64,000 nucleotides of DNA from Serratia quinivorans. Lineage in GTDB: Bacteria > Pseudomonadota > Gammaproteobacteria > Enterobacterales > Enterobacteriaceae. Positions within the stretch are counted from its first letter, which is position 1, and every line of letters starts with the position of its first letter. The DNA lies in NCBI GenBank assembly GCA_900457075.1, contig UGYN01000002.1, forward strand, positions 62,001-126,000, written 5' to 3'. Below are positions 35,417-46,100 of this stretch, in pieces. A program made the position numbers and the translations under genes. Under the pieces are notes generated by a model, which was not told the origin of the DNA, made no database searches, and worked only from the letters and a program-made list of their open reading frames with translations.

Positions 35417-38400
35417 ATGGACTTTTCCCGTTTTTTCATCGACCGGCCGATATTTGCCGCGGTACTGTCGATTCTGATTTTTGTCGGCGGTGTTATTGCC
35501 ATCCCGCTGCTGCCGATCAGCGAATATCCGGACGTGGTGCCGCCCAGCGTGCAGGTACGTGCCCAATACCCCGGCGCTAACCCGAAAGAGATCGCTGAAA
35601 CGGTGGCAACGCCGCTGGAAGAGGCGATCAACGGCGTCGAAAACATGATGTACATGAAGTCGGTGGCCGGTTCTGACGGCGTGCTGGTCACCACCGTCAC
35701 CTTCCGCCCAGGAACAGACCCCGATCAGGCACAGGTGCAGGTACAAAACCGCGTGGCGCAGGCCGAAGCACGCCTGCCTGAGGATGTGCGGCGGCAAGGG
35801 GTGACGACCCAGAAGCAATCCCCGGCCCTGACGCTGGTGGTCCATCTGGTCTCCCCTTCCGGTAAATACGATTCGCTCTACCTGCGCAACTACGCCACTT
35901 TGAAGGTCAAGGATGAGCTGGCTCGCCTGCCCGGTATCGGCCAGGTACAGATTTTCGGTGCCGGTGAGTACGCCATGCGTATTTGGCTCGATCCGAATAA
36001 GGTTGCCTCACGTGGGCTGACCGCCTCTGATGTGGTCTCTGCCATGCAGGAGCAGAACGTACAGGTTTCTGCCGGGCAACTGGGCGCAGAACCGATGCCA
36101 ACCCGCAGCGATTATCTGCTGTCGATCAACGCGCAGGGCCGTCTGCAGACCGAGGAAGAGTTCGGCAATATTATCCTCAAGAGCGGCGACAACGGCGAAG
36201 TCGTTCGCCTGCGCGACGTCGCACGCATTGAAATGGGCTCCGGCAGCTACGCGCTGCGAGCCCAGCTCAATAATAAGGACGCGGTGGGGATTGGTATCTT
36301 CCAGGCTCCGGGCGCCAATGCTATCGAGCTGTCCAACGCGGTGCGGGCCAAAATGGCCGAGCTGTCGACCCGCTTTCCGGACGGCATGAGCTGGCAAGCC
36401 CCGTACGACCCGACGGTATTCGTGCGCGATTCGATCAGCTCGGTGGTAGATACCCTGCTCGAAGCGGTGCTGCTGGTGGTTCTGGTGGTGATCCTGTTTC
36501 TGCAAACCTGGCGTGCGTCGATCATCCCGCTGCTGGCGGTCCCCATCTCTATCGTCGGTACCTTTGCGGCGCTCTATTTGTTGGGTTTTTCGCTCAACAC
36601 CCTGAGCCTGTTCGGATTAGTGCTGGCCATAGGTATCGTGGTCGATGATGCCATTGTGGTGGTGGAAAACGTCGAGCGTAATATCGAGGAAGGTCTGTCA
36701 CCGCTGGCGGCGGCGCACCAGGCAATGCGTGAAGTGTCCGGCCCGATTATCGCCATCGCCGTCGTGCTGTGCGCAGTGTTCGTGCCGATGGCGTTTCTGT
36801 CCGGCGTCACCGGCCAGTTTTATAAGCAGTTCGCCGTGACTATCGCCATTTCGACCGTGATCTCGGCTATCAACTCGCTGACCCTGTCACCGGCGTTGGC
36901 GGCGCTGTTGCTGAAGCCGCACGGTGCACCTAAAGACATGCCATCACGCCTGATTGATCGGTTGTTTGGTTGGCTGTTCCGTCCGTTTAACCGCTTCTTT
37001 GCCAGTAGCTCACAACGTTATCAACGTGGGGTTTCCCGGGCGCTGGGCAAACGCGGCGCGGTATTTGTGGTGTATGTGCTATTGCTGTGCGCCGCCGGGG
37101 TGATGTTTAAAACCGTGCCCGGTGGCTTCATTCCGACTCAGGACAAGCTTTATTTGATTGGCGGCGTGAAAATGCCGGAGGGCGCGTCGCTGGAACGTAC
37201 CGACGCGGTGATCCGCAAAATGAGCGCCATCGGCCTGAGCGTCGACGGGGTGACGGATGCGGTCTCCTTCCCCGGGCTGAATGCATTGCAGTTTACCAAT
37301 ACGCCCAACACCGGCACCGTGTTCTTTGCGCTGGAGTCATTAAGCACCCGCACCCGTAGTGCGGCGCAAATTAATGCCGAGATTAACGCCAAGATTTCAC
37401 AGATCCAGGAAGGGTTTGCGTTCTCGATTATGCCGCCACCGATCCTCGGTATCGGCCAGGGTTCCGGTTACTCCCTGTATATTCAGGACCGTGCCGGTCT
37501 GGGCTATGGCGCGTTGCAAACCGCAATCAACACCATGTCGGGCGCTATCATGCAAACTCCGGGTATGGGTTTCCCAATCTCGTCTTATCAGGCCAACGTA
37601 CCGCAGCTGGACGCGAAAATTGACCGCGACAAGGCCAAGGCGCAAGGGGTGCCGCTCAACGCGCTGTTCAGCACCTTGCAGACCTATCTCGGTTCGTCTT
37701 ATATCAATGACTTCAACCGCTATGGCCGCACCTGGAAGGTGATGGCGCAGGCCGACGGTCAATTCCGCGACAGCGTGGAGGACATCGCCAACCTGCGCAC
37801 CCGTAACGATAAGGGGGAAATGGTGCCGATTGGCAGCATGGTCAGCATCAGCACCACCTACGGCCCGGATCCGGTGATCCGTTACAACGGTTTCCCGGCG
37901 GCAGATCTGATTGGTGATGCCGATCCGCGTGTGCTGTCATCGTCACAGGCCATGAGTGAACTGACGGTCATGGCCAACAAGCTGTTGCCGAACGGCATGA
38001 ACATTCAGTGGACCGATCTGAGCTATCAGCAGTCCACCCAGGGCAATGCGGCGATTATTGTTTTCCCGGTGGCGGTGTTGCTGGCCTTCCTGGCGCTGGC
38101 AGCCTTGTACGAAAGCTGGACTCTGCCATTGGCGGTGATCCTGATCGTGCCGATGACCATGCTGTCGGCACTGTTCGGGGTCTGGCTGACCGGCGGTGAC
38201 AACAACGTGTTCGTGCAGGTGGGGCTGGTGGTATTGATGGGCCTGGCCTGTAAGAACGCCATTTTGATCGTCGAGTTCGCCCGTGAACTGGAGCTACAGG
38301 GCAAAAGCATTATGGAAGCGGCACTGGAAGCCTGTCGTCTGCGACTGCGGCCGATTGTAATGACCTCCATCGCCTTTATCGCCGGGACTATTCCATTGAT

Positions 38401-38563
38401 CCTCGGACACGGTGCCGGTGCCGAAGTGCGCGGCGTCACCGGCATCACGGTATTTTCCGGCATGCTGGGCGTCACACTGTTTGGGCTGTTCCTGACCCCA
38501 GTGTTCTACGTCACCCTGCGCCGTATGGTGACACGCAAAACGCGGCAACCAGTGGCGGAATAA
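35417..38563 (+). CDS. sdeB: RND multidrug efflux transporter, SdeB/MexF-like
   Basis: A 1048-residue HAE1 family pump that begins MDFSRFFIDRPIFAAVLSIL. Helix 4 has the proton-relay aspartates in GIVVDDAIVVVENVERN, followed by the two large periplasmic loops and a second set of helices (GLACKNAILIVEFAREL). The sequence is closer to MexF than to AcrB, as known for Serratia SdeB. It exports fluoroquinolones and chloramphenicol-type drugs in characterised relatives. It starts 23 bases after sdeA. Confidence 0.9.
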   Translation: MDFSRFFIDRPIFAAVLSILIFVGGVIAIPLLPISEYPDVVPPSVQVRAQYPGANPKEIAETVATPLEEAINGVENMMYMKSVAGSDGVLVTTVTFRPGTDPDQAQVQVQNRVAQAEARLPEDVRRQGVTTQKQSPALTLVVHLVSPSGKYDSLYLRNYATLKVKDELARLPGIGQVQIFGAGEYAMRIWLDPNKVASRGLTASDVVSAMQEQNVQVSAGQLGAEPMPTRSDYLLSINAQGRLQTEEEFGNIILKSGDNGEVVRLRDVARIEMGSGSYALRAQLNNKDAVGIGIFQAPGANAIELSNAVRAKMAELSTRFPDGMSWQAPYDPTVFVRDSISSVVDTLLEAVLLVVLVVILFLQTWRASIIPLLAVPISIVGTFAALYLLGFSLNTLSLFGLVLAIGIVVDDAIVVVENVERNIEEGLSPLAAAHQAMREVSGPIIAIAVVLCAVFVPMAFLSGVTGQFYKQFAVTIAISTVISAINSLTLSPALAALLLKPHGAPKDMPSRLIDRLFGWLFRPFNRFFASSSQRYQRGVSRALGKRGAVFVVYVLLLCAAGVMFKTVPGGFIPTQDKLYLIGGVKMPEGASLERTDAVIRKMSAIGLSVDGVTDAVSFPGLNALQFTNTPNTGTVFFALESLSTRTRSAAQINAEINAKISQIQEGFAFSIMPPPILGIGQGSGYSLYIQDRAGLGYGALQTAINTMSGAIMQTPGMGFPISSYQANVPQLDAKIDRDKAKAQGVPLNALFSTLQTYLGSSYINDFNRYGRTWKVMAQADGQFRDSVEDIANLRTRNDKGEMVPIGSMVSISTTYGPDPVIRYNGFPAADLIGDADPRVLSSSQAMSELTVMANKLLPNGMNIQWTDLSYQQSTQGNAAIIVFPVAVLLAFLALAALYESWTLPLAVILIVPMTMLSALFGVWLTGGDNNVFVQVGLVVLMGLACKNAILIVEFARELELQGKSIMEAALEACRLRLRPIVMTSIAFIAGTIPLILGHGAGAEVRGVTGITVFSGMLGVTLFGLFLTPVFYVTLRRMVTRKTRQPVAE

Positions 38564-38585
38564 TTCGCCCACTATAGCCACAAAA

Positions 38586-38617
38586 AAGCCCGGTTTTTTT
38601 TAAACCGGGCTTTTCTT
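38586..38617. terminator. Bidirectional terminator after sdeB
   Basis: AGCCCGGTTT and AAACCGGGCT arms with T-rich and A-rich flanks, serving sdeB and the convergent Rrf2 gene. Confidence 0.88.
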
Positions 38618-38649
38618 TGTCTTATGCTTTATACCGCATCTACCGCAGA

Positions 38650-39135
38650 CTATTTTTCTGCTGTCTCTTCGTCTTTCACGTCTTGCATTGCATATGCCGC
38701 GCAGGCACGTTTATCGCCCCGCTCCAGCTCGGCCAGGGAATCCGCCACCGTGTAGCCCGCCAGCACGTTCAGCGATGCCTCTTCCGCTTCGTTCACCACC
38801 GACTTGAAATACCAGCAGGCGTTGGCACTGACCAGACAACGCGCCGGCCCTTCCGGTCGGGCGGCCCAAATGCGTTTATCTTCGATAACGGACAGATAGA
38901 TATCTCGCAGGGTGATCTGCTCCGCCGGGCGGCCCAGGTGAATCGAGCCGTTACGGCCCAGGGTCGAAACGATGATGCCATTTTTGGTCAAGGGCACCAT
39001 CAGCTTGCGGATAAAACTGGGGTTGGCTTCCAGACCGGCGGCAAGCACCGCGCTGGTCGAACGCACGCCCAGCTTCTCAGCCACGGCCACGCTAAGTACC
39101 ATTTGCATTGCAGTCGGAAAGCGAAAATCTAACAT
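38650..39135 (-). CDS. Rrf2-family transcriptional regulator
   Basis: A 161-residue protein starting at ATG 39135 (MLDFRFPTAMQM). The winged helix is visible in VAEKLGVRSTSAVLAAGLEA, NPSFIRKLMVPLTKNGIIVS and the wing (LGRNGSIHLGRPAEQITLRD). The C-terminal region has C..x6..C (RCLVSANACW) and one later Cys, so Fe-S binding as in IscR/NsrR is possible but the spacing is not canonical. It is monocistronic and its target is unknown. The upstream in-frame extension to 39216 has no ribosome site. Confidence 0.8.
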   Translation of the reverse strand: MLDFRFPTAMQMVLSVAVAEKLGVRSTSAVLAAGLEANPSFIRKLMVPLTKNGIIVSTLGRNGSIHLGRPAEQITLRDIYLSVIEDKRIWAARPEGPARCLVSANACWYFKSVVNEAEEASLNVLAGYTVADSLAELERGDKRACAAYAMQDVKDEETAEK

Positions 39136-39328
39136 GTTTTTATCTCTGTCTCCGGGAGACCAAATACCTGGACTGGGCCGGTGCGAGATGACGCCATCAC
39201 ACCCACTCAACTGCACAATAATATAACAAACACTGTTGCACTATTGAAGGTATGCCCGGATAAATCGCACGGATACATTAGGTCGGAAATCACGTCAGAA
39301 CTGGCCTGGGGATAAAACGGTGGGGATT

Positions 39329-39417
39329 AAGAATACAGAAACCCGCGTCAATATTAATGCCGCTCGCTTAACTGCGTTAAACGATCAGAACTAACACTGC
39401 CCGCGGGTTTAATTCTT
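39329..39417. other. Long inverted repeat after ycfJ
   Basis: AAACCCGCG at 39339-39347 pairs with CGCGGGTTT at 39402-39410, and AAGAAT with ATTCTT further out, around a 54-base loop. It may be the ycfJ terminator or a structured RNA. Confidence 0.45.
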
Positions 39418-39426
39418 GTCTGTTGA

Positions 39427-39963
39427 TTAGGCTTTATTCAGCACCAGTTGGCCGCTTTTATCCAGCGGGATCTGGGTGCCGGATCGTGATCCATGCGGAT
39501 CTTGCCCTGCTGAGTGCCAATCTTGTAGGTCACGTCGTAACCCAGCATTTTCTGTGATTTGTCATAAACCGTTCTGCAACGCTGCTGCGTGCTGGTGGTG
39601 CTGTCGTTATTCTGCATCGCACCCTGCACCTGGTTACCGGCGTAACCGCCGCCCAAGGCACCCCACCACCGTCGCCACATCACGACCGCGACCACCACCG
39701 AACTGATGACCAATAACGCCACCGGCTACTGCACCCAGAACCGAACCGGCAATGCGGTTCTCATCCTGCACTGGCGCACGATGAGTGACGGTTACATTGC
39801 GGCATTCCTGACGCGGTGTTTTGATGGTTTCTTTGATCGGCGTTGCGGCAAGAACCTGCGCGTATTGCGGACCGGAAGAAAAAACATCAAGACTGGCCAC
39901 CGCAGCAATACCCAGAGCGGCTGCAATACCAATACCCACACCGGCTAACATTGACTTGTTCAC
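39427..39963 (-). pseudogene. ycfJ: YcfJ, glycine-zipper protein, two compensating frameshifts
   Basis: Frame-corrected, the product is about 178 residues and matches YcfJ throughout: NKSMLAGVGIGIAAALGIAA, TPIKETIKTPRQECRNVTVT, VLGAVAGGVIGHQFGGG, then ALGGGYAGNQVQG and QQRC.TVYDK..KMLGYDV. The start is GTG 39963 with AGGAGG. One extra C in the C4 run at 39661-39664 and one missing C at about 39479 break the frame; together they restore the expected end (IPLDKSGQLVLNKA). Probably a sequencing problem. Confidence 0.85.
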
Positions 39964-40273
39964 AGGAAATCCTCCTGAAAGTGTTACCACGCATTTGTAC
40001 CGGGGATTTTACCGACATTGCACCGCGCTTATTATTTTGCGCATTGGCGGCACGTGGTATTCCGGTTTACGGCGTGCGCGACGCGCCGTCTGTAAACAAG
40101 ATAAAGTCTGCACAATGTTCCAGAACCTCGCAATAAGACAATGTGACCAAAGATGCTGGAAATCGCCCTTACCCCCAGTGTTTAGGAGGAATCTTAAAGA
40201 TTTTTACCCATAATCACGGGACATCGTGCTGAACAATCAGCCCGTAACTGCCCTATCGCACGGGGACCGGCAT

Positions 40274-40304
40274 AAAAAAACCCACGCGGGCGAACCGGCG
40301 TGGG
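40274..40304 (-). terminator. Terminator of ndh
   Basis: CCCACGC and GCGTGGG arms with seven T on the minus-strand side, just after the ndh stop. Confidence 0.88.
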
Positions 40305-40313
40305 TGGTCGATC

Positions 40314-41630
40314 TCAGGAGACTGTCAGTGCATTTTCAACCGTGGGGCGGATCACCCGGTTGATGCCACCGACCAGCATCATCAGGCCGGTTTTGATATA
40401 GCCGTGTAAAGCGACCTGGTGCATACGGTACAGCGAGATATAGACGAAGCGCGCAATGCGGCCTTCAACCATCATCGAACCGCGCATCAGGTTGCCCATC
40501 AGGCTGCCAACGGTGCTGAAACGGGACAGAGACACCAGCGAACCGTGGTCTTTATACACGTACGGCTTCAGCGTCTGGCCGTTCATCAGCGCCAGAATGT
40601 TGGTAAAGCAGCGTGATGCCATCTGGTGCGCCGACTGGGCGCGAGGTGGCACAAAGCCACCGCCCTCTTTCGGACAGGAAGCACAGTCACCGATAGCGAA
40701 GATATTCGGATCGCGCGTGGTCTGCAGCGTGGGTTCCACCACCAGCTGATTAATGCGGTTGGTTTCCAGCCCGGCGATGTCCTTCATAAAGTCCGGCGCC
40801 TTGATGCCGGCCGCCCACACCATCAAATCGGCATCGATAAATTCGCCGCCCTTGGTGTTCAGGCCGTTGGCATCCGCACTGGTGACCATGGTGTTGGTCA
40901 GCACGCGCACGCCCAGTTTATTCAGTTCCTGATGCGCGGCAGCGGAAATACGCGGCGGCAGTGCAGGCAGAATACGCTCGCCCGCTTCGACCAGGGTCAC
41001 GTTCAGCGCGCTATTGTCCAGGCCTTCAAAACCATAGCTGTGCAGTTGCTTCACCGCGTTATGCAGCTCTGCAGACAGTTCCACACCGGTGGCACCACCG
41101 CCGACGATGGCGATATTCACCCGCTCTTTTTGCCCTGGCTGTGCAGAGAACTTGAGGAACAGGTTCAGCATTTCGTTGTGGAAACGACGCGCCTGGTGGG
41201 GGTTGTCCAGGAAGATACAGTGATCTTTCACGCCGGCAGTACCGAAATCGTTCGAGGTGCTACCCAGCGCCATCACCAGGATGTCGTAAGGCAGTTCGCG
41301 TGCAGGAACCAGTTCAGCACCGTGCTCGTCGCAGATTTGCGCCAACTGCAGGGTTTGCGTTTCGCGATTAATGTTGGTCAGCGAACCCAGCTGGAAGTTG
41401 AAAGAGTGATTGCGTGCGTGTGCCAGGTAGCTCAGCGCGTCGACGCCATCATCAAGGGAGCCGGTTGCTACTTCATGCAGCAAAGGTTTCCACAGATGGC
41501 TGTGATTACGGTCCACCAGCGTGATTTCTGCTTTGTGCTTACGACCGAGTTTATGGCCCAGGCTGGTCGCCAGTTCCAGACCACCGGCACCACCGCCGAC
41601 AATGACGATTTTTTTCTTTGGCGTTGTCAA
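40314..41630 (-). CDS. ndh: NADH dehydrogenase II
   Basis: A 438-residue type II NADH:quinone oxidoreductase. FAD-binding [15 protein letters not shown] and NADH-binding [14 protein letters not shown] are present, then GDCASCP and a C-terminal membrane-associating region. It passes electrons from NADH to quinone without proton pumping. A perfect FNR site lies about 136 bases upstream, consistent with anaerobic repression of ndh in E. coli. Confidence 0.95.
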   Translation of the reverse strand: MTTPKKKIVIVGGGAGGLELATSLGHKLGRKHKAEITLVDRNHSHLWKPLLHEVATGSLDDGVDALSYLAHARNHSFNFQLGSLTNINRETQTLQLAQICDEHGAELVPARELPYDILVMALGSTSNDFGTAGVKDHCIFLDNPHQARRFHNEMLNLFLKFSAQPGQKERVNIAIVGGGATGVELSAELHNAVKQLHSYGFEGLDNSALNVTLVEAGERILPALPPRISAAAHQELNKLGVRVLTNTMVTSADANGLNTKGGEFIDADLMVWAAGIKAPDFMKDIAGLETNRINQLVVEPTLQTTRDPNIFAIGDCASCPKEGGGFVPPRAQSAHQMASRCFTNILALMNGQTLKPYVYKDHGSLVSLSRFSTVGSLMGNLMRGSMMVEGRIARFVYISLYRMHQVALHGYIKTGLMMLVGGINRVIRPTVENALTVS

Positions 41631-41962
41631 AATAACCCCCTAAATGTGAACCAATTGTTACCTAAGGGTAAAGAAATAATATCCTTAGAATACATAGGGT
41701 TCGCTTAAAATAAACCTGCTATCTGAAGTCAGAATAGCATGTGGGGTTATTTGGTCATACCAAAATTGATGTACATCAAACTTTTTTGGTTAAAGCCTGG
41801 ACGAAGCGAAATTTTGAGGATTGTGATTCAAATAGTTAGCGCGAGATCACAGTTTTAAATTTTGTCCCTCAACGGGAAAAACGGGGCTTTCAGGCAAAGA
41901 AATACCGCAATTCTTGTCTGTTCAGAACAATCATTGCGGCGCTTTCAGGCGTTATGAAACTG
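41631..41962. promoter_or_regulatory. ndh upstream region
   Basis: About 330 bases between ndh and ycfP. It contains the FNR site at 41766 and AT-rich promoter sequence for ndh; no further gene is visible. Confidence 0.6.
41766..41779. promoter_or_regulatory. FNR binding site upstream of ndh
   Basis: TTGATGTACATCAA is a perfect palindrome matching the TTGAT-N4-ATCAA FNR consensus. FNR represses ndh under anaerobiosis in E. coli. Confidence 0.82.
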
Positions 41963-42504
41963 TTAAGGCAGGGTCTTGAATGCCTTGATGCGTTGCAGAT
42001 GTGGCGACAGGTTTTTAAACTTGTGGGTCTGCTGTTCATCCCAGACAATTTCATAGTATTTGTGCAACAGTTCAGCACTGAGCTGGCTGTCCAGCACCTC
42101 GTCGTGGCGGGAAAGCACCACCAGACAGCGATCGCGGTTTTTCTCACGGAAGTCCTCCACGCACTTGGTGGCGATATCGCGATACTCTTCCGGCCGGTCG
42201 ATTTTGCCTTGCATATGTTGTTCAGGAGACAAATTGGGGTTGAAGATCACCTGGCGGATACCGCACAGAAAGCCGATACGTTCTGCCCAAAAACCCCGAG
42301 GCCCACTCCGCAGATCAGCGAATGTTTGTCGCCTCCCTGCTGAACCGCCTTGTCCACTTCTTTCAACAAATGCTGCATGTCATGGCGTGGGTGCAAGGTG
42401 CTGTAACTGATAAAGCGTACGTCAGGATCGATAAACTGTAGCTGTAATACCTTTTCATGATTGCCGGGACTGGTGGAATCAAAGCCATGTAAATAGATAA
42501 TCAT
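41963..42504 (-). pseudogene. ycfP: YcfP (UPF0227 esterase-like), one frameshift
   Basis: N-terminal [20 protein letters not shown] and C-terminal [20 protein letters not shown] plus [14 protein letters not shown] match YcfP. The two parts are in different phases; a missing C in the C4 run at 42294-42297 accounts for it. With C5 the join reads [19 protein letters not shown] and the protein is 180 residues, the length of E. coli YcfP. It is an alpha/beta-hydrolase-like protein of unknown role. Part of the hinT-to-ycfP series. Confidence 0.85.
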
Positions 42505-42576
42505 CTGGATCCTCGCAACAAACGGAGGGCCGCGCCGCAGCCCTCATCATTTACGCCGCACTACGACGTCCTGGGT

Positions 42577-43614
42577 TCACCCGGCATTACGCTGTTTGTG
42601 CTCTTCCCAGCGTTCGCTGAGCGCATTCAATTCTTTATGCGCCTGTTGCCAGCGCGCAGAATCACGCAGCTCCTGACGGGTGAACTGACCGCGATGATAT
42701 AACCGCTTCACCCGCTCTGCTTTGACCGGGGACAGGTTATCCAGCACGCTGACCGCCCCGGCGCGGTTATTACACACCAGGATCATGTCACAACCGGCAT
42801 CCAGTGCTGCCTGGCCGCGCTCGGCATAACTGCCCATAATCGCCGCCCCTTCCATCGACAAATCGTCCGAGAAGATAACGCCATCAAAGCCCAACTCCTG
42901 ACGCAGGATCTGTTTTAGCCAGTAAGGCGAGCCGCTGGCGGGACGTGGGTCTGCTTCAGTATAGATGACGTGCGCCGGCATCACGGCGTCGAGTAGCTGA
43001 CGGTTAATCAATTCACGGAAGACCGCCATATCATGTTCGCGGATCTCAGCGAGCGGACGCGGATCGCGCGGGGTTTCTTTGTGCGAGTCCGCACTGACGG
43101 CACCGTGGCCAGGGAAATGCTTGCCGGTGGTTTTCATCCCGGCGCTGTGCATGCCCAGAATGAAGCGCTCGGCCATCGCCAGCGCCTGCTGCGGATCGCT
43201 GTGGAACGAGCGCTCGCCAATCGCCGCACTGACGTGGCCAATATCCAGTACCGGGGCAAAACTGATATCGATATCCTGCGCGATCATTTCCGCCGCCATC
43301 AACCAGCCCGCCTCCTGTGCCAGACGCCCGCCCTCATGCACTTCGTTTAATGCGGCGAATGACTGCGCCGCCGGCAGACGGGTGAAACCCTCGCGGAAGC
43401 GCTGCACACGGCCACCTTCCTGATCCACCGCCACCACCAGCCGATCGTGAGAAGCCTCGCGGATTTGGCGTACCAGCTCGCGCAACTGTTGCGCATCGTG
43501 GAAATTGCGGGTGAACAAGATCAGGCCGCCCACCATCGGGTGTTTCAGGATCTCACGTTCTTCTGCGTCCAGCTCATAGCTGGCGACATCTAACATTACT
43601 GGGCCCACGGCCAC
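42577..43614 (-). CDS. nagZ: Beta-N-acetylglucosaminidase NagZ
   Basis: A 345-residue family GH3 enzyme. [16 protein letters not shown], the [14 protein letters not shown] motif with the catalytic His/Asp dyad, and the nucleophile aspartate in [12 protein letters not shown] are present. It removes GlcNAc from anhydro-muropeptides during peptidoglycan recycling in the cytoplasm; its products feed AmpR-controlled AmpC induction. Confidence 0.95.
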   Translation of the reverse strand: MAVGPVMLDVASYELDAEEREILKHPMVGGLILFTRNFHDAQQLRELVRQIREASHDRLVVAVDQEGGRVQRFREGFTRLPAAQSFAALNEVHEGGRLAQEAGWLMAAEMIAQDIDISFAPVLDIGHVSAAIGERSFHSDPQQALAMAERFILGMHSAGMKTTGKHFPGHGAVSADSHKETPRDPRPLAEIREHDMAVFRELINRQLLDAVMPAHVIYTEADPRPASGSPYWLKQILRQELGFDGVIFSDDLSMEGAAIMGSYAERGQAALDAGCDMILVCNNRAGAVSVLDNLSPVKAERVKRLYHRGQFTRQELRDSARWQQAHKELNALSERWEEHKQRNAG

Positions 43615-43627
43615 CTCACTTCACTAT

Positions 43628-44497
43628 TTATTCAGAACATGGGGATGTTAAACAAAAACGCCGGTGCAACACTGCGCCCCAGCGCAAAAATTCGGGATCG
43701 CCGGTTTGTTGCCAGCGCACTTCAAACCATAACAGCATCAGATAATCTACCCACGGCAACCAACGCTGCACCTGTGCGCTCAGCAAGGGTAAATTTGAGT
43801 AGCCGATGCGAGCATAATGCCGTAAAAATCGCAGTTGTTCGGCTGGCGACCAGGCATTGCCGCGAAACAGTGCGGCGATGTCCAGCGCGATATCTCCGTC
43901 GGCCGCATACTCCCAGTCAATCAGCCGCAAGCGCTGGCCCTGTGCAATCAGATTGCCCGGATGAATATCCATATGCAGGGTGGCCAGTTTTAACGGCGTT
44001 GGGGGCCGACGACGCAGAAAACGCTGATGCAACTTTAGCCAGGCGGGTGTCAGGCGTCGGGGATCCAACTGCTGCCAGTAGCGAGTAAACTGCCGATGCA
44101 GGCTCAGCGGGTAGCCACTGGGCGACCGTTGATGCAAACCGGCCATCAACTCAGCCAGATTGCCGCCCTCATTCAAGCGGGTAAAAGTCGCCTCAGTGAC
44201 AACGTCACCAGTGAGCCATTGCAAGATAATCCACTGATTATTCTGCGCTAAAACCTGCGGCCCGATGTCCTTACCGACACGACACAGCACCCGCGCCTCA
44301 CGCCGGCGACTGACGCCCAACGCGCTTTTCTCTGCGCTTTGCTGGCGAACCAATAGCTGCACGCCCTCGCCTTCAATCCGCCAGCTTTCACCGGTCAGTC
44401 CCTGCACCGGGCTGAAACGACAACCGGCGGTTTTCACCGCCGGCAGTTCGTGCTCAATCAGTCTTCGCAGTGCGGCTTCAGTGTGTAACGGCGCCAT
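43628..44497 (-). CDS. thiK: Thiamine kinase
   Basis: A 289-residue aminoglycoside-phosphotransferase-fold kinase: TLHMDIHPGNLIAQ (catalytic Asp and Asn) and LRLIDWEYAADGDIALDIAA (metal-binding Asp) fit ThiK. It phosphorylates thiamine for salvage. ATG 44497 is preferred; a GTG at 44518 would add seven residues. It overlaps the lpoB stop by 20 bases. It precedes nagZ by 13 bases. Confidence 0.88.
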   Translation of the reverse strand: MAPLHTEAALRRLIEHELPAVKTAGCRFSPVQGLTGESWRIEGEGVQLLVRQQSAEKSALGVSRRREARVLCRVGKDIGPQVLAQNNQWIILQWLTGDVVTEATFTRLNEGGNLAELMAGLHQRSPSGYPLSLHRQFTRYWQQLDPRRLTPAWLKLHQRFLRRRPPTPLKLATLHMDIHPGNLIAQGQRLRLIDWEYAADGDIALDIAALFRGNAWSPAEQLRFLRHYARIGYSNLPLLSAQVQRWLPWVDYLMLLWFEVRWQQTGDPEFLRWGAVLHRRFCLTSPCSE

Positions 44498-45065
44498 TGC
44501 CTGACCAGACGATTTCACCGCTTTGCACCAGCATCAATTGCATATCCAGCGTAGGTGACTTCACATCACCACTGACGTCGCTGTACAGCACATACTGCGC
44601 GCTAACGATACGCGCCAGACCAATCGCCTTGCTGCGTGAACCCAGGCTGTCATCCGCCGACAGGCCCAGCGTCTGTTTGGCAGTGGCCAACTGCGCTTCC
44701 GGCACGATGGAGAAGGTTTGATTTGATGCCAAAGCCTTGTGCAGGGCGGAAGTCGCTTTCGCAGTCTGCAATGCACCGTTGGTGTTGTTCTTCACGCTGT
44801 CGAGCAGCAGCACGCTGCCCGGATTAACGCCATCGGCTTTCAGCATCTGATTCACCAGCGGCTGTACGCTGCTCAGCCAATCGAGCTGTTGAATCTTTGG
44901 CGGTTGCGGCACCGGTTCGGTCACCGGCGGCTGTGGTTCTTCGACCACCGGCGGCGTCACCGGCTCAACGGTTACCGGCGGTTGTGGTTGTTCCGGCTCC
45001 GGCGGGCGCGACAGACACCCGGTTAACACCAACGCGGCCAGCGCGACAAATAGATACTTTTTCAT
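44478..45065 (-). CDS. lpoB: Outer membrane lipoprotein LpoB, PBP1b activator
   Basis: A 195-residue lipoprotein with lipobox LTGC, then a long Pro/Glu/Val-rich linker (PEPEQPQPPVTVEPVTPPVV) spanning the periplasm, and the globular domain (ANQ.LKADGVNPGSVLLLDS, NQTFSIVPEAQLATAKQTLG). It activates PBP1b transglycosylase/transpeptidase from the outer membrane. ATG 45065 has a GAGAGG site. Confidence 0.93.
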   Translation of the reverse strand: MKKYLFVALAALVLTGCLSRPPEPEQPQPPVTVEPVTPPVVEEPQPPVTEPVPQPPKIQQLDWLSSVQPLVNQMLKADGVNPGSVLLLDSVKNNTNGALQTAKATSALHKALASNQTFSIVPEAQLATAKQTLGLSADDSLGSRSKAIGLARIVSAQYVLYSDVSGDVKSPTLDMQLMLVQSGEIVWSGNGAVTH

Positions 45066-45092
45066 TAATCCCTCTCTCAATGAACCAAGAGT

Positions 45093-45483
45093 TTACAAGA
45101 ATAGATACAGGCGCACGCGCTTGGCATCGAGGTTGCCATTGAGCGAGTAAATGGTGGCGTCTGAATTTGGCGCAATAGTGATGGTGCGCGGCGCTTCAAA
45201 AGGCCGGATATCCAGCCCCTGATCGTCATACCAGTAGAAGCGATAGTGCACCGTGACCGGCGTTGGTTGACTGTTGCTGAGTTCCGAAGTCGCCATCACC
45301 CGCCCGGAAGCATTCGAAATCGACGGATTGTCTGCCAGAATGCCCGCGGTCAGCACCGGCGAATCCATCACTACCGTCTGGCGGTCGTTAACCGCAATGC
45401 CACGCGGGCTGCTACAGCCCATCAGTATGATGGCGGGTAACGTCAGCGCCATCAGACAACGCAGGGGGTTTGCTATAGCGCAT
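45093..45483 (-). pseudogene. ycfL: YcfL lipoprotein, frameshift in signal peptide
   Basis: The main frame (MALTLPAIILMGCSSPRG onward, with VTVHYRFYWYDDQGLDIRPF and KRVRLYLFL) matches YcfL, but the signal peptide start lies in another phase. From ATG 45483 (GAGGAAAATA site), deleting one G of the G5 run at 45464-45468 gives MRYSKPLRCLMALTLPAIIL, a normal lipoprotein signal with lipobox LMGC. Corrected length is 129 residues. Function unknown; in the hinT-ycfL-lpoB operon. Confidence 0.82.
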
Positions 45484-45495
45484 TATTTTCCTCGA

Positions 45496-45846
45496 TTAGC
45501 GTGACAGCAGCGGCCCCAGGGAGCGGCCACCGACCAAATGCATATGAATATGATAGACCTCCTGGCCGCCATGGCGATTGCAATTGATAATCAGACGGTA
45601 GCCGTCTTCGGCGACGCCTTCCTGCTCGGCAATCCTGGCGGCCGCGGTGATCATGCGGCCCAGAGCGGCCTCGTGCTCAACAGTAACGTCGTTGATGGTG
45701 GGGATCAGCACATTGGGTACGATCAGAATATGGGTCGGGGCCTGAGGTGAAATATCACGGAAAGCGGTGACCAGTTCGTCCTGGTAGACCACATCAGCAG
45801 GGATTTCGCGGCGGATAATTTTACTGAAAATCGTTTCTTCGGCCAT
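45496..45846 (-). CDS. hinT: HIT-family nucleotide hydrolase HinT
   Basis: A 116-residue purine nucleoside phosphoramidase with the HIT triad HIHMH near residue 102-106 and the N-terminal [23 protein letters not shown] 45846 has an AAGGAA site; the longer frame upstream is not conserved. First gene of the operon that runs to ycfP. Confidence 0.94.
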   Translation of the reverse strand: MAEETIFSKIIRREIPADVVYQDELVTAFRDISPQAPTHILIVPNVLIPTINDVTVEHEAALGRMITAAARIAEQEGVAEDGYRLIINCNRHGGQEVYHIHMHLVGGRSLGPLLSR

Positions 45847-46100
45847 CTGGCGTTCCTTGTAGAGGAAAAAAAGCTGTACGCAGTATGAGTGACAAATTCT
45901 ACTGCTTTCAACCTGATTGCGCACTTTCCGCGTTGAGTGATGCAGAATCAGACAACCGGTCAGGGAAATCGCGCCGCTGTCAAAGTTGCCCGGTGGCATT
46001 CATCTAATTTTTTTCACTTTGGTTATTCACTAATGTTGCTTTACTTGCCTGTTGCCGCCGCCAATAGTAACCCTATGATTAAAAACGGATAGGTAACAAC

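Noticed and set aside
40626..41708. 360-codon plus-strand open frame opposite ndh
   Set aside because: Antisense to conserved Ndh and without family features.
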